The notes: a model not told the origin generated them from the sequence alone. A DNA stretch of 41,740 bases from Gammaproteobacteria bacterium DTU037 (GCA_001513025.1 LFRZ01000150.1:21789-63528); one strand, 5' to 3'. Shown: positions 25,012 to 35,551, numbered from the stretch's first letter. Translations and numbers: made by a program.

Positions 25012-25589
25012 CACCAGATGATGATCAGCAGCTGGTAAAGCGCGTTCAAAATGGTGATAAACGAGCCTTCGATTTATTGGTGTTAAAGTACCAACATCGT
25101 ATTTTAGGTTTGGTTGTGCGTTTTGTGCATGATTCGCATGAAGCCCAAGATGTTACGCAGGAGGCGTTTATCAAAGCCTATCGTGCCTTGCCGAATTTTC
25201 GTGGCGATAGTGCTTTTTATACGTGGCTGTATCGTATTGCTATTAATACAGCGAAAAACTATCTGGTGTCGCGTAATCGCCGTCCTCCCAGCAGTGATGT
25301 GGATGCAGGCGATGCAGAATTTTATGATGGCGACCATGCACTAAAAGATATGGCCTCTCCTGAGCGCCTTATGCTGCGTGATGAGATTGATGCCACGGTG
25401 CAGAAAAGTATTAAGCAATTACCAGAAGATTTGCGTTGTGCACTAACTTTACGTGAATTTGACGGTCTCAGTTATGAGGACATTGCAACAGTGATGCAGT
25501 GTCCGGTCGGTACAGTGCGTTCGCGCATTTTTCGAGCACGTGAGGCTGTTGATAAAGCTTTACGGCCCCTGTTGCAAGACGCCTTGTAA
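25008..25589 (+). CDS. algU: ECF sigma factor AlgU (RpoE)
   Basis: A 193-residue sigma-E-type sigma factor, the same length as P. aeruginosa AlgU. Region 2 (residues ~10-95; FDLLVLKYQHRILGLVVRFVHD, AQDVTQEAFIKAYRALPNFRGDSAFYTWLYRIA) binds core polymerase and the -10 box; region 4 (~130-185; LPEDLRCALTLREFDGLSYEDIATVMQCPVGTVRSRIFRAR) binds the -35 GAACTT. It directs the envelope-stress response and, in P. aeruginosa, alginate production. ATG at 25008 rather than 24987 gives the family N-terminus and has GGGGA before it. Held inactive by MucA, encoded next. Confidence 0.97.
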   Translation: MTPDDDQQLVKRVQNGDKRAFDLLVLKYQHRILGLVVRFVHDSHEAQDVTQEAFIKAYRALPNFRGDSAFYTWLYRIAINTAKNYLVSRNRRPPSSDVDAGDAEFYDGDHALKDMASPERLMLRDEIDATVQKSIKQLPEDLRCALTLREFDGLSYEDIATVMQCPVGTVRSRIFRAREAVDKALRPLLQDAL

Positions 25590-25620
25590 TGCGCAATGCA
25601 AGCCAAGAGAGGAAGCAAAA

Positions 25621-26241
25621 ATGAGTCAATACACCCTTAATCAGTCGCTCTCAGCACTTATTGATAATGAGACCGATGAGTTGGAGTTGCGACGAGTGCT
25701 GAATGCCAGCCATGATCCAGAGCTGCGCGCTACCTGGTCACGCTACCAGATTGCCCGTGCTGCTCTGCATAACGAACCTTTTAGTGCAAGAGTAGATTTA
25801 TCCGCCAGTATTATGGCAGCGCTTGATGCAGAGCCTGTATTGCATGCTGCAGATGCTGATCAGACTGCCGTGCACTCGAGTCCGCGCCGTGCGATGCCGT
25901 GGTTGGGTCGCTTTGCGGTAGCCGCTTCGGTGACTTTGGCAGTGCTGGGTGGTGTGCGTTTTTACAATCAAGATAGCGTGCAGCAAGATGTACTGCTGGT
26001 GCAAAGTGAGCAGCGCTTGCCAGCCATCAATCAGTCACAGAGCCCTGCGGTCTTGGCCAATTACACTACGCAGCGTGGCAGCGCAGTTGAGGCACCGGTA
26101 GGGCAAAGGGTGTCTGAGCAAGATGAGTGGTATGAGCGTCGTGTGCCCAACTACTTGCGTCAGCATGCGCAGCACAGCAGTCTGAATCAAAGCGAAGCGA
26201 GTCTTCCTTATGCGCGGGCTGCCAGTTTAGAGGGTCAATAA
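25621..26241 (+). CDS. mucA: Anti-sigma factor MucA
   Basis: A 206-residue single-pass inner-membrane protein. The N-terminal cytosolic RseA-type domain (QSLSALIDNETDELELRRVLN, RATWSRYQIARAALHN) binds AlgU; a membrane segment lies at residues ~96-114 (MPWLGRFAVAASVTLAVLGGV); the periplasmic tail carries the site for MucB binding and regulated proteolysis. It is slightly longer than P. aeruginosa MucA (194) and shows no truncation of the mucA22 type that causes mucoidy. GAGAGGAAG precedes ATG. Confidence 0.95.
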   Translation: MSQYTLNQSLSALIDNETDELELRRVLNASHDPELRATWSRYQIARAALHNEPFSARVDLSASIMAALDAEPVLHAADADQTAVHSSPRRAMPWLGRFAVAASVTLAVLGGVRFYNQDSVQQDVLLVQSEQRLPAINQSQSPAVLANYTTQRGSAVEAPVGQRVSEQDEWYERRVPNYLRQHAQHSSLNQSEASLPYARAASLEGQ

Positions 26242-26244
26242 GGA

Positions 26245-27231
26245 ATGTACGTAAAGGCGCTTGGGTCTGGTCTTGTACTTTGGATAGCGCTCGCCAGTAG
26301 CAGTTATGCTGCACCGGTAGCGCTTGCCGAGCCGTGGTTGCAACGTATGCAGAGCGCGTATGCTGAGCAAGGATACCAAGGCGCTTTTGTTTACGAACGT
26401 AAGGGTGCTTTTACCACCCATCAGGTGTGGCGTCAGGTGAATGGGCAAGGGCAATTGGTTGAGCGGTTTTTACAGCTCAATGGGCCAGCACATGAAGTGA
26501 TACGCATCAATAAGCAGGTGACCTGCAACAGTGCCGGCATTGCCAATGAGCGGCCCGCTACCGATATATGGCCGGTTGCCGCCTTAGACTTGCAGGACTT
26601 ACAGCAATGGTATGAGGTGCGTGTGCTGGGGGAGTCAAGAGTCGCCGGTCAGCCCGCCAGCGTTTTGTTTTTTTCTCCGCGTGACCAACACCGCTATGCG
26701 GTTGAACTGCACCTTGATCAAGCAACCGCCATTCCGCTGAAAACCTTGTTGCTCAATGAGCAGGGGCAACTGCTTGAGCGTTTAGAGTTTGTGCAGTTTC
26801 AGGCTTATGTTGATCCGGCGCAGGCCGCAGCGCAACAGAATTTAGTTAAGCCAAGTGCTGAGTGCTTACCCGTTAACACAGATAAACGCGTTGAGGCGGC
26901 ACGCGCTGGGGTCGATTGGGTTGTGGACTGGGTGCCGCAGGGTTTTGTCTTGCTCAATAGTCATTATCAGCAGGGGCAGGACGGCAGCGAAGGTGTACTC
27001 AGCCGAGTGTACTCCGATGGCTTGGCACACTTTTCAGTGTTCTTTGAAAATATCAGTCACCTTGAAGTTGAGGGTGGGCGCCACCAATTAGGCCCTACCG
27101 CCGTCGTGTCAAGAAAGGCCGTGCAGGGTGCTAAGATTATTATGGTGACTGTGGTGGGTGAGATTCCATTGGGCAGCGCCGAGCGTATCGCCCTGTCGAT
27201 GCGGGGAGAGCAGGAGGCCATTGATGATTGA
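26245..27231 (+). CDS. mucB: Periplasmic regulator MucB (RseB)
   Basis: A 328-residue protein with a signal peptide (residues 1-22, VLWIALASSSYA) and the two-domain MucB/RseB fold: the N-terminal LolA-like part (AEPWLQRMQSAYAEQGYQGAFVYERKG) and a C-terminal part (WVPQGFVLLNSH, FSVFFE). It shields MucA from proteolysis in the periplasm and senses lipid or lipopolysaccharide signals. It begins 3 bases after mucA and overlaps mucC. Confidence 0.95.
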   Translation: MYVKALGSGLVLWIALASSSYAAPVALAEPWLQRMQSAYAEQGYQGAFVYERKGAFTTHQVWRQVNGQGQLVERFLQLNGPAHEVIRINKQVTCNSAGIANERPATDIWPVAALDLQDLQQWYEVRVLGESRVAGQPASVLFFSPRDQHRYAVELHLDQATAIPLKTLLLNEQGQLLERLEFVQFQAYVDPAQAAAQQNLVKPSAECLPVNTDKRVEAARAGVDWVVDWVPQGFVLLNSHYQQGQDGSEGVLSRVYSDGLAHFSVFFENISHLEVEGGRHQLGPTAVVSRKAVQGAKIIMVTVVGEIPLGSAERIALSMRGEQEAIDD

Positions 27232-27682
27232 AGAACCAGGCATTGTAGTTGCGGTTGAGGGAGGGGCGGTTTGGGTCGCCACCCAGCGCAAAACCACTTG
27301 TGGCAGTTGTGCCGCGAAGGCCGCTTGTGGTCAGGGTTTACTCAACAGTTTGGCTGCAGATAAAAAACCTCATACGATAAAAATACAGTCTGATGCGCAG
27401 TGGCACGAGGGTGATCAAGTCACCTTGTCGATTGGCGAAGACTCATTGCTACGTGGTGCTTTTTTGGTTTATATGTTGCCGCTGTTTTTTATGTTTGCCG
27501 CCGCTTTGGGTGTGGATGCCTTGAATGCGTCTGAACCTTGGATTATTTTTGCTGCTGCCTTGGGTTTTCTTGGTGGTGCGCTATGGGTACGCCTGTATAG
27601 CCATCGCTATCTTAATGATGTCGCAACGCAACCGCTGCTGGTTAAAAATCAGAGTGTTTTAACGCCTCGGTTTGACGTTTGA
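27224..27682 (+). CDS. mucC: SoxR-reducing/RseC-family membrane protein MucC
   Basis: A 152-residue RseC/MucC protein with an N-terminal cysteine cluster CGSCAAKAACGQG (residues ~26-38) and two membrane segments near residues 80-125. Family members modulate AlgU activity, and RseC in E. coli also acts in SoxR reduction with the Rsx complex. ATG at 27224, with GGAGG upstream, overlaps the mucB end by 8 bases. Confidence 0.93.
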   Translation: MIEEPGIVVAVEGGAVWVATQRKTTCGSCAAKAACGQGLLNSLAADKKPHTIKIQSDAQWHEGDQVTLSIGEDSLLRGAFLVYMLPLFFMFAAALGVDALNASEPWIIFAAALGFLGGALWVRLYSHRYLNDVATQPLLVKNQSVLTPRFDV

Positions 27683-27702
27683 TTTTAGTAAAGGAGAGTA
27701 GT

Positions 27703-29139
27703 ATGTCGCAGAAAAAAACCTCGCTATTGGTTAGCACATGCATAGCTTTGATGGTATGTGTTATGCCCAGTGCGCAAGCACAGTTGCCTGATTTTACTGC
27801 TTTAGTTGAAGAATCTGCGCCGGCTGTGGTCAATATCAGTACGCGGCAAACCATGCCGAGCCAAGCCAATGCCGGTGGTTTTAATTCACTACCGGACCTA
27901 GAAGGCTTACCGCCTATTTTTCGAGAGTTCTTTGAGCGCAGTTTACCGATGCCGCGCGCGCCGCAAGGTCGTAATAAAGGCCAGCAGCGTGAAGCGCAGT
28001 CGTTGGGATCAGGTTTTATTATTTCCAGTGACGGCTATGTCTTAACCAATAATCATGTGATTGCCGATGCTGACGAAATTATTGTGCGCTTAGCGGATCG
28101 CAGCGAATTGGTTGCCGAGTTAGTCGGTAGCGATCCACGTACCGATGTGGCTTTACTGAAAATTAAAGGCAAGGATTTACCTGTGGTACGTCTGGGTAAG
28201 TCAAAAGATTTAAAAGTCGGGGAGTGGGTGCTGGCCATTGGTTCGCCGTTCGGCTTCGATCACTCAGTGACCGCAGGGATTGTCTCGGCGAAAGGCCGTA
28301 ATTTACCCAACGATAACTATGTGCCCTTTATTCAAACGGATGTGGCGATTAATCCCGGTAACTCGGGCGGTCCGTTATTTAATCTCAATGGTGAAGTCGT
28401 CGGGATTAACTCACAGATTTTCACCCGTTCCGGCGGTTTTATGGGCCTGTCCTTTGCCATTCCTATGGAAGTTGCTTTGGATGTCTCTGATCAGCTGAAA
28501 ACCAGTGGTAAAGTCGATCGTGGCTGGTTGGGCGTGGTGATTCAAGAGGTCAATAAAGACTTGGCGGAGTCATTTGGCTTGGATAAGCCGGCTGGCGCAT
28601 TGGTTGCACAAGTATTAGAGGGTGGCCCTGCCGATAAAGGTGGCTTGCAAGTTGGTGATGTCATCTTAAGCATGAATGATCATCCGGTGGTGATGTCGGC
28701 TGATTTACCCCACTTGGTGGGAGCTGTTAAGCCGGGCAAAACTGCTCAGTTGCTGGTGATGCGTGAAGGTTCGCGTAAAACGCTAAAAGTGAAAGTGGGC
28801 TCATTGCCAAATGATGGTGAAGAAATGGCCTTGGCCGGCAGTCAGGGCGCCGTCAGTAAAAGCAATCGTTTGGGCATGACTGTGGTGGATTTAACTGCTG
28901 AGCAGAAAAAAGCCATTGATTTGCAAGGCGGTGTGGCGATTCAAGAGGTACAGGACGGCGCTGCGGCAATGATTGGTTTGCGCCCAGGTGATGTGATTAC
29001 TCACTTAAATAATCAAGTGATTGACTCGGCAAAAACCTTTACCAAAATTGCGCAAGACTTACCGAATAACCGTTCGGTCTCGATGCGCGTCTTGCGTCAA
29101 GGCCGTGCGAGCTTTATTACCTTTAAATTAACCAGCTAA
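27703..29139 (+). CDS. mucD: Periplasmic serine protease MucD (DegP-like)
   Basis: A 478-residue HtrA/Do family protease-chaperone. Signal peptide to about residue 26 (PSAQAQ). Catalytic triad: His118 (TNNHVI), Asp148 (DPRTDVALLKI), Ser221 (NPGNSGGPLF). Two PDZ domains follow at about residues 280-365 and 385-475 (GLQVGDVILS, GLRPGDVITHL). It removes misfolded envelope proteins and restrains AlgU activation. AAGGAG precedes ATG 27703. Last gene of the algU operon, followed by a strong terminator. Confidence 0.96.
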   Translation: MSQKKTSLLVSTCIALMVCVMPSAQAQLPDFTALVEESAPAVVNISTRQTMPSQANAGGFNSLPDLEGLPPIFREFFERSLPMPRAPQGRNKGQQREAQSLGSGFIISSDGYVLTNNHVIADADEIIVRLADRSELVAELVGSDPRTDVALLKIKGKDLPVVRLGKSKDLKVGEWVLAIGSPFGFDHSVTAGIVSAKGRNLPNDNYVPFIQTDVAINPGNSGGPLFNLNGEVVGINSQIFTRSGGFMGLSFAIPMEVALDVSDQLKTSGKVDRGWLGVVIQEVNKDLAESFGLDKPAGALVAQVLEGGPADKGGLQVGDVILSMNDHPVVMSADLPHLVGAVKPGKTAQLLVMREGSRKTLKVKVGSLPNDGEEMALAGSQGAVSKSNRLGMTVVDLTAEQKKAIDLQGGVAIQEVQDGAAAMIGLRPGDVITHLNNQVIDSAKTFTKIAQDLPNNRSVSMRVLRQGRASFITFKLTS

Positions 29140-29168
29140 AGTTAGCCTCTAGTTGATCAAATGTTGAA

Positions 29169-29202
29169 CTAAAAAAGCGACCGTTAGGTGTCGCTTTTTT
29201 AG
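29169..29202 (+). terminator. Rho-independent terminator of the algU-mucD operon
   Basis: A perfect 13-bp stem, 29169-29181 with 29190-29202, starts CTAAAAAAGCGAC and has an 8-base loop; the right arm contains a run of six T. It sits 30 bases after mucD and separates it from lepA. Confidence 0.9.
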
Positions 29203-29339
29203 TTTGTAGTCTGCCTGTAAGGCTGCTTTTTTTGGTGTTAAGTCGTGGATAGATGACTTAAGCGCTATAAATCAGGTAAGCTTACGGGCTATTTTCTGTT
29301 GGCAGTCGGCCGGCGGACTGAATTGTAGAGTGATGTTTT

Positions 29340-31139
29340 GTGAGTGACTTGAGTCATATCCGTAATTTCTCCATTATTGCCCACATCGACCATGGTAAAT
29401 CCACCCTGGCCGACCGCTTTATTCAAATGTGCGGTGGCTTGACTGAGCGCGAGATGGCGTCTCAGGTGTTGGATTCTATGGATCTCGAGCGTGAACGGGG
29501 CATTACTATTAAGGCACACAGTGTGACCTTGAGTTATACCGCACGTGACGGTCGTATCTATCAATTAAATATTATTGATACCCCAGGACACGTTGACTTC
29601 AGTTATGAAGTCAGTCGTTCACTCGCGGCCTGTGAAGGGGCTTTGTTAGTGGTTGATGCCGGTCAAGGTGTTGAGGCGCAGTCAGTCGCAAATTGCTACA
29701 CCGCGATTGAGCAAGGTCTCGAAGTGATGCCGGTGTTAAATAAAATCGACTTACCTCAAGCCGATCCAATTCGCGTGCAAGAAGAAATCGAGCATGTCAT
29801 CGGAATTGACGCCACTGATGCTGTGACCTGCAGTGCGAAAACCGGCTTAGGCGTTGATGAAGTCCTTGAGCGTCTAGTGCAAGTCATTCCACCACCGGTT
29901 GGTGAAATTGATGCACCGTTGCAAGCGCTGATTATCGATTCCTGGTTTGATAACTACTTAGGCGTTGTCTCTTTAGTGCGAGTGAAACATGGTCGCATTA
30001 AAAAAGGCGATAAAGTGCTGGTTAAATCCACCGGCCGTATGCACCTAGTCGACAGTGTTGGTGTATTTAACCCAAAGCATACGCAAACCGTTGATTTAAA
30101 AGCCGGCGAAGTGGGCTTTATTATTGCTGGGATTAAAGAGATTCAAGGCGCGCCAGTGGGCGATACTTTGACTCTGTCGACGACTCCCGATGTGGATATG
30201 TTACCGGGCTTTAAACGGGTGCAGCCACAGGTGTATGCCGGTTTATTCCCGGTCAGCTCTGAAGACTTTGAAGACTTTCGTGATGCTTTGGAAAAACTGA
30301 CGCTTAACGATGCAGCTTTGCAGTATGAGCCGGAAAGCTCTGAAGCCTTAGGCTTTGGTTTCCGCATTGGTTTCCTTGGCATGCTGCATATGGAAATCAT
30401 TCAAGAGCGTCTTGAGCGTGAATACGATCTTGATTTAATCACCACTGCACCAACGGTGATTTTTGAGGTTGTGAAGAAAAATGGCGATATCATTTATGTT
30501 GATAACCCGTCACGTATGCCGGATCCCTCAGCCATTGAAGAAATGCGTGAGCCGATTGTTAAAGCCACTATTTTAGTACCGCAAGAACACTTGGGTAATG
30601 TGATTACCCTGTGTATTGAAAAGCGTGGCGTACAAACAGATATGCACTTCTTGGGTAGCCAAGTACAAGTGGTTTACGATCTGCCGATGAACGAAGTGGT
30701 GTTAGACTTTTTTGATCGCCTGAAATCAGTCAGCCGTGGTTATGCCTCGCTGGATTACAGTTTTGATCGCTACCAAACAGCCAACTTGTCACGTTTGGAT
30801 GTGTTGATTAACGGTGAGCGTGTTGATGCGTTAGCCTTAATTGTGCACCGTGATAAGGCCGCATCGAAAGGTCGTGCGCTGGCTGAAAAGATGAAAGAAT
30901 TGATTCCACGTCAGATGTACGATGTGGCGATTCAAGCCGCGCTGGGTGGACAAATTGTTGCGCGTACCTCAGTGAAAGCCTTGCGTAAAAACGTATTAGC
31001 AAAATGCTATGGCGGTGACGTCAGTCGTAAGCGTAAACTGTTAGAGAAACAAAAGGCTGGTAAGAAAAGGATGAAGCAAGTGGGTAATGTGGAAATCCCA
31101 CAAGAAGCCTTCCTTGCAGTACTCAGAGTGGATGACTAG
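29340..31139 (+). CDS. lepA: Elongation factor 4 (LepA)
   Basis: A 599-residue translational GTPase acting on ribosomes; roles in back-translocation and 30S assembly have been proposed. Start GTG at 29340 gives the standard N-terminus [21 protein letters not shown], with the P-loop AHIDHGKST, the G3 motif DTPGH and G4 NKID. The C-terminal domain special to LepA ends with [22 protein letters not shown]. Length equals the usual 598-600. It lies 4 bases before lepB. Confidence 0.97.
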   Translation: MSDLSHIRNFSIIAHIDHGKSTLADRFIQMCGGLTEREMASQVLDSMDLERERGITIKAHSVTLSYTARDGRIYQLNIIDTPGHVDFSYEVSRSLAACEGALLVVDAGQGVEAQSVANCYTAIEQGLEVMPVLNKIDLPQADPIRVQEEIEHVIGIDATDAVTCSAKTGLGVDEVLERLVQVIPPPVGEIDAPLQALIIDSWFDNYLGVVSLVRVKHGRIKKGDKVLVKSTGRMHLVDSVGVFNPKHTQTVDLKAGEVGFIIAGIKEIQGAPVGDTLTLSTTPDVDMLPGFKRVQPQVYAGLFPVSSEDFEDFRDALEKLTLNDAALQYEPESSEALGFGFRIGFLGMLHMEIIQERLEREYDLDLITTAPTVIFEVVKKNGDIIYVDNPSRMPDPSAIEEMREPIVKATILVPQEHLGNVITLCIEKRGVQTDMHFLGSQVQVVYDLPMNEVVLDFFDRLKSVSRGYASLDYSFDRYQTANLSRLDVLINGERVDALALIVHRDKAASKGRALAEKMKELIPRQMYDVAIQAALGGQIVARTSVKALRKNVLAKCYGGDVSRKRKLLEKQKAGKKRMKQVGNVEIPQEAFLAVLRVDD

Positions 31140-31143
31140 CACT

Positions 31144-31995
31144 ATGGCATTTAATTTCCCATTGATATTGGCAATCGCTGTTGCGGTTTCTGGTTTATTA
31201 GCCTTACTGGATGTGGTGTATTTTGCACCGCGTCGACGTGTGGCGATTGCGCAATATGAAAAAGAGGCAGTAGCGTTTAATTCTGAAGTGCGTGAGCGCT
31301 TAGAAAAAGAACCGGTACTGATTGAGTATGGCAAATCGTTTTTCCCCGTCTTGGCGGTGGTGTTTGTCTTGCGCTCATTTATCGTTGAGCCCTTTCAGAT
31401 TCCGTCTGGCTCAATGATTCCAACTCTTGAGGTGGGCGATTTTATTCTGGTTAATAAGTTTGCTTATGGTATTCGCTTACCGGTGCTTGACCAAAAGATT
31501 CTTGAGGTCAGTGATCCGAAACGTGGCGATGTGATGGTGTTTAAATACCCAGAAGATACACGAATTAATTACATTAAACGTGTGGTCGGTTTGCCTGGCG
31601 ATATCATCACCTATACCCGTGAAAAACGTATTTTGGTGAATGGTACGCCTGTGGCTGAAACCTTCTTAGGTGATGAGCCAGGTAGTCTGGGTAGTGCGCG
31701 CTTATATACAGAGCAATTGGGCGAGCAGGCGCATTCTATTCGTAAAGAAGTGCGCCGTCGTACTGAGCCCGCGCGTGAGTGGCGTGTCCCTGCTGCGCAT
31801 TACTTTATGATGGGTGATAACCGCGATAACTCAAAAGACAGCCGTTACTGGGATGACCCCAGCATACCCTTTGAGTTGCAAGGTATGGTGCCGGATGAAT
31901 ATATTGTGGGTAAAGCCTTTGCAATTTGGCTGACATGGGCCGATCCTAAGTTCAGTGTCTTACCAAGTTTGAGTCGAGTGGGTTTAATCCACTAA
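31144..31995 (+). CDS. lepB: Signal peptidase I
   Basis: A 283-residue inner-membrane protease that removes signal peptides from exported proteins. Two membrane segments: residues ~5-27 and ~66-83. Catalytic Ser90 (IPSGSMIPT) and Lys145 (INYIKRVVGLPGD) sit at the same numbers as in E. coli. The third signature GDNRDNSKDSRYW lies near residue 225. Translationally linked to lepA across 4 bases. Confidence 0.97.
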   Translation: MAFNFPLILAIAVAVSGLLALLDVVYFAPRRRVAIAQYEKEAVAFNSEVRERLEKEPVLIEYGKSFFPVLAVVFVLRSFIVEPFQIPSGSMIPTLEVGDFILVNKFAYGIRLPVLDQKILEVSDPKRGDVMVFKYPEDTRINYIKRVVGLPGDIITYTREKRILVNGTPVAETFLGDEPGSLGSARLYTEQLGEQAHSIRKEVRRRTEPAREWRVPAAHYFMMGDNRDNSKDSRYWDDPSIPFELQGMVPDEYIVGKAFAIWLTWADPKFSVLPSLSRVGLIH

Positions 31996-32007
31996 AGGGG
32001 ATTAAAC

Positions 32008-32433
32008 TTGCGTTATAGACTGAAATGGCTGATGACTATGGCTCGATATAACATCGCTAGGAATGCGCGAGGTCCACGTCGAGCACAGCAGGGTATGTCT
32101 ATTTTTAGCGCCCTAGTGTTTCTCAGTCTGCTTGGCTTTTGTGCCAGTGTGCTGTTTAAGTTGGTTCCGCACTATCTTGAGCATAGAGCGTTAGAGAAGG
32201 TCATTACCACGAATACCGATAGGATTAAGAGCGTGGCTGATTTTTATCAGCACATCAGTAAGGCGATGCAGGTCAATAACATTCGTGATGTGCAGTTGCA
32301 TCAGATGGTGCAGATCAGCGAAGTCAACGATGAATTTTTAGTGCACCTTAAATATGAACAGCGCGAGACGCTGATTAAGAATATTAATTTGGTGGTAACT
32401 TTTGACAAAGAATATCGAGTGCGTGTCCATTGA
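32008..32433 (+). CDS. DUF4845 single-pass membrane protein
   Basis: A 141-residue protein of the DUF4845 family found between lepB and rnc in pseudomonads. One membrane segment (residues ~30-50, [21 protein letters not shown]) is preceded by a basic cytosolic stretch; the rest is a small periplasmic-side domain. TTG at 32008 is preferred because AAAGGGG lies 8 bases before it; ATGs at 32032 and 32038 have no ribosome binding site. It overlaps rnc by 4 bases. Role unknown. Confidence 0.83.
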   Translation: MRYRLKWLMTMARYNIARNARGPRRAQQGMSIFSALVFLSLLGFCASVLFKLVPHYLEHRALEKVITTNTDRIKSVADFYQHISKAMQVNNIRDVQLHQMVQISEVNDEFLVHLKYEQRETLIKNINLVVTFDKEYRVRVH

Positions 32434-33125
32434 GTGATTTACTACAGGCTTTACAGCGTAAAATTGGCTACACCTTTAAAGATGCAGGGTTGCTGACGTT
32501 AGCGCTGACCCATCGCAGCTTTGCTGGGCGCAATAATGAGCGTTTAGAGTTTTTAGGCGATGCTATTTTGAATTTTGTTGCCGGTGAAGCGCTGTTTCAG
32601 CATTTCCCTCAGGCCAAAGAAGGGCAGTTGTCACGACTGCGCTCGCGTTTAGTCAAAGGTGAAACTTTAGCCGTCTTGGCCCGTGGTTTCGGTTTGGGCG
32701 AATATTTGCGCTTGGGCTCGGGCGAGTTGAAAAGTGGTGGTTGTCGCCGTGATTCAATCCTGGCTGATACCACTGAAGCCATTATTGGTGCGATTTATTT
32801 AGATTCAGGTATGGAGGTTGCGCGTGAGCGTGTCTTAGCCTGGCTCGAACAGCATTTTTCTGAGCTGACATTAGTGGATACCAATAAGGATCCCAAGACT
32901 CGGTTGCAAGAATTTTTACAATCACGCAGTAGCGATTTGCCACTGTATGAGGTGGTTGATATTCAGGGCGAGCCGCATTGCCGCATATTTTTTGTGGAAT
33001 GTCAGGTCAGCTTACTTAATGAAAAAACCCGAGGCCAGGGTGCCAGTCGACGTATTGCCGAACAAGTGGCAGCGACTTCAGCACTGGTGGCGTTGGGGAT
33101 AGAGAGTAAACATCAGCATGACTGA
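32430..33125 (+). CDS. rnc: Ribonuclease III
   Basis: A 231-residue double-stranded RNA endonuclease for rRNA processing and mRNA turnover. The signature [15 protein letters not shown] (residues ~35-49) and [15 protein letters not shown] near 113 hold the metal-binding acids; a dsRNA-binding domain occupies the last ~75 residues ([25 protein letters not shown]). The start is TTG at 32430, overlapping the stop of the previous gene (TTGA). It overlaps era by 8 bases, a coupled arrangement. Confidence 0.96.
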   Translation: MSDLLQALQRKIGYTFKDAGLLTLALTHRSFAGRNNERLEFLGDAILNFVAGEALFQHFPQAKEGQLSRLRSRLVKGETLAVLARGFGLGEYLRLGSGELKSGGCRRDSILADTTEAIIGAIYLDSGMEVARERVLAWLEQHFSELTLVDTNKDPKTRLQEFLQSRSSDLPLYEVVDIQGEPHCRIFFVECQVSLLNEKTRGQGASRRIAEQVAATSALVALGIESKHQHD

Positions 33126-34017
33126 ACAAGTAACCCGCTGTGGCTATGTGGCCGTTGTTGGACGCCCTAATGTGGGCAAATCGACATTGGTTAACCATAT
33201 CCTTGGCCAAAAATTAGCCATCACCTCGCGTAAGCCACAAACCACGCGCCATAATATGCTCGGAATTAAAACCGAAGGCGCAGTGCAAGCGGTGTATGTG
33301 GACACCCCAGGTTTACATATGGGTGGAAAAACGGCGCTTAATCGTTATATGAATCGCAGTGCGCTAACCGCCTTAAAAGATATTGATGTGGCGATTTTTG
33401 TGGTGGACCGTATGCGCTGGACCGAAGAAGACGAAATGGTCTTTGAACGTATTCAGTACCTGACCTGTCCACTGATTATCGCGGTCAACAAAGCTGACCG
33501 TTTAGAAGATAAAGGCCAACTATTGGCGCACCTTGAGTGGCTGGCAACTAAGCTACCCAACGCGCAAATTGTGCCGATCTCTGCACTGCATGGCCATAAT
33601 CTAGAAACCCTAGAAGCTTTGGTCGGTGACTGCTTACCTGAAAGTGAGCACTTCTTCCCAGAAGATCAGATTACTGACCGCTCCAGCCGCTTTTTGGCTG
33701 CTGAATTGGTGCGTGAGAAAATCATGCGTCAGTTAGGTGCAGAGCTGCCGTATCAGATCACTGTAGAAATTGAAGAGTTTAAGCAAGATGGCCGCATTTT
33801 ACATATTCATGCGCTGATTTTAGTTGAGCGTGATGGGCAGAAGCGCATCATTATTGGTGATAAAGGCGAGCGCATTAAGCGTATTGGCCAAGAAGCCCGT
33901 AAAGATATGGAAACTATGTTTGGCTCAAAAATTATGCTGAACCTGTGGGTTAAAGTGAAAAGTGGTTGGTCAGATGATGAGCGTGCCCTGCGTTCATTGG
34001 GTTATCAAGAGTATTGA
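33118..34017 (+). CDS. era: GTPase Era
   Basis: A 299-residue GTPase that binds 16S rRNA near its 3' end and helps assemble the 30S subunit. G domain motifs: GRPNVGKS (15-22), DTPGLH, NKAD; the C-terminal KH domain contains [22 protein letters not shown]. Start ATG at 33118 lies inside the end of rnc, the usual rnc-era coupling. Confidence 0.97.
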   Translation: MTEQVTRCGYVAVVGRPNVGKSTLVNHILGQKLAITSRKPQTTRHNMLGIKTEGAVQAVYVDTPGLHMGGKTALNRYMNRSALTALKDIDVAIFVVDRMRWTEEDEMVFERIQYLTCPLIIAVNKADRLEDKGQLLAHLEWLATKLPNAQIVPISALHGHNLETLEALVGDCLPESEHFFPEDQITDRSSRFLAAELVREKIMRQLGAELPYQITVEIEEFKQDGRILHIHALILVERDGQKRIIIGDKGERIKRIGQEARKDMETMFGSKIMLNLWVKVKSGWSDDERALRSLGYQEY

Positions 34018-34071
34018 AACCGATTTAGCATGCGCTCTGTTCTAGAGCGTATGCTGCTTAGAGGCTCAAGC

Positions 34072-34758
34072 ATGCAGTCGTCGTTAGCCTTTATTTTGCA
34101 CAGTCGCCCCTATAAAGAAACCAGCGCCTTAATGGATGTATTGACCCCAACTGGGCGTGTACGCGCGGTTTTGCGTGGTGCGCGCGGTAAGCTGGGCAGT
34201 GTCGCGCGACCTTTTTCTGTATTGGATATTGAGCTGCGTGGACGTACTGAATTAAAAACCATCAGTCGCATTGAGCCTGCCGGTGAGTTTAACTTCTTGC
34301 AAGGGCAGGCTTTATTTTGTGGTATGTACCTTAATGAGCTGTTGGTGCGTTTATTGCCGCTAAATGACCCGCAGCCGGTGGTCTTTGAGCACTATGGCTT
34401 AACCCTACAAGGTCTAGCCCATGCATTACCGATTGAACCTTTGCTGCGCACCTTTGAATGGCGTTTGCTTGAGCAGCTCGGCTATGGCTTTTCCTTTGCA
34501 GTGGATAATGCTGGGCAGGCATTGCAGGCGCAAATGTTGTATCGTCTAGTGCCTGAAAGTGGTTTTGAGGCAGTTTTTCAGCAGCAGCCGGGGGTGTTTT
34601 TAGGCGCAGATATTTTGGCCTTAGCGGCGGTTGATTGGCAACAAGCAGGTATTTTGCATACGGCTAAGCGTTTAATGCGTCAGGCGTTGGCGGCTCATTT
34701 AGGTGGGCGCCCGTTGATGAGTCGTGAATTATTTTTAGTTCAAAAAGGGTCTGTGTGA
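34072..34758 (+). CDS. recO: DNA repair protein RecO
   Basis: A 228-residue RecFOR-pathway protein that loads RecA and anneals single strands. The N-terminal OB fold is recognisable ([34 protein letters not shown]); the C-terminal helical part ends LFLVQKG. ATG at 34072 follows GAGG; the upstream in-frame ATG at 34030 lacks a site. Its stop overlaps the pdxJ start by one base. Confidence 0.93.
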   Translation: MQSSLAFILHSRPYKETSALMDVLTPTGRVRAVLRGARGKLGSVARPFSVLDIELRGRTELKTISRIEPAGEFNFLQGQALFCGMYLNELLVRLLPLNDPQPVVFEHYGLTLQGLAHALPIEPLLRTFEWRLLEQLGYGFSFAVDNAGQALQAQMLYRLVPESGFEAVFQQQPGVFLGADILALAAVDWQQAGILHTAKRLMRQALAAHLGGRPLMSRELFLVQKGSV

Positions 34759-35504
34759 TGAATTTAAATAAACGTATTTTGTTAGGCGTCAATATTGATC
34801 ATATTGCCACTGTGCGTCAGGCGCGCGGCACGCGTTACCCTGATCCAGTTAAGGCCGCCTTGGATGCTGAGCAAGCAGGTGCTGATGGAATTACCGTGCA
34901 CTTGCGTGAAGATCGCCGGCATATCCAAGAGCGTGATGTACGAGTCTTGCGTGAAGTGATGCACACGCCGATGAACTTTGAAATGGGCGTGACTGAAGAA
35001 ATGCTGGCCTTGGCCGAAGAGCTGCGTCCGGAGCATGCCTGTTTTGTACCTGAGACGCGCGCTGAGTTAACCACTGAAGGAGGCTTAGATGTGGTGGCGC
35101 AGGAAGCGCGTATTGCTAAGGCAGTGGAACGTTTGCACGCGGTGGGTTGTGATGTGTCGTTGTTTATTGATGCCGATCAGCAGCAGATTTTAGCTGCCAA
35201 ACGAGTGGGCGCGACCACTATTGAGTTGCACACCGGGCATTATTCCGACGCCGACGGCCCTGCTGAGCAAACGCAGCAATTGCAGATTATTCGCAAAGCA
35301 GTTGAGTTTGCCTTAAAGCAAGGACTGATAGTTAATGCTGGGCACGGCCTGAATTATCATAATGTTGAGCCGATTGCGGCGATTGCTGGGATTAATGAAC
35401 TCAATATTGGCCATGCGATTATTGCTCACGCACTGTTTGTCGGATTCCCCGCCGCTGTAGCTGAGATGAAAGCATTGATTCTTTCCGCCGCTGCGCGCGC
35501 CTGA
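34758..35504 (+). CDS. pdxJ: Pyridoxine 5'-phosphate synthase
   Basis: A 248-residue TIM-barrel enzyme joining 1-deoxyxylulose-5-phosphate and 3-amino-2-oxopropyl phosphate to pyridoxine phosphate. Conserved: [45 protein letters not shown] and [14 protein letters not shown] 34758 shares a base with the recO stop (TGATG); a GTG just before it is possible but less likely. Confidence 0.96.
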   Translation: MNLNKRILLGVNIDHIATVRQARGTRYPDPVKAALDAEQAGADGITVHLREDRRHIQERDVRVLREVMHTPMNFEMGVTEEMLALAEELRPEHACFVPETRAELTTEGGLDVVAQEARIAKAVERLHAVGCDVSLFIDADQQQILAAKRVGATTIELHTGHYSDADGPAEQTQQLQIIRKAVEFALKQGLIVNAGHGLNYHNVEPIAAIAGINELNIGHAIIAHALFVGFPAAVAEMKALILSAAARA

Positions 35505-35515
35505 TCGTAAAATAC

Positions 35516-35546
35516 GCAGCGTGGGCACTGTGAGTGCCCACGCTGC
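35516..35546. terminator. Terminator between convergent pdxJ and fumC
   Basis: A perfect 14-bp stem, 35516-35529 with 35533-35546, GC-rich, 3-base loop. On the minus strand it is followed by GTATTTTAC, so it should end fumC transcription well; on the plus strand the T tract is poor. Confidence 0.75.
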
Positions 35547-35551
35547 TGTGG

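Noticed and set aside
25621-26241. A possible mucoidy mutation in mucA
   Set aside because: The frame is open to a normal C-terminus, with membrane segment and periplasmic tail intact.
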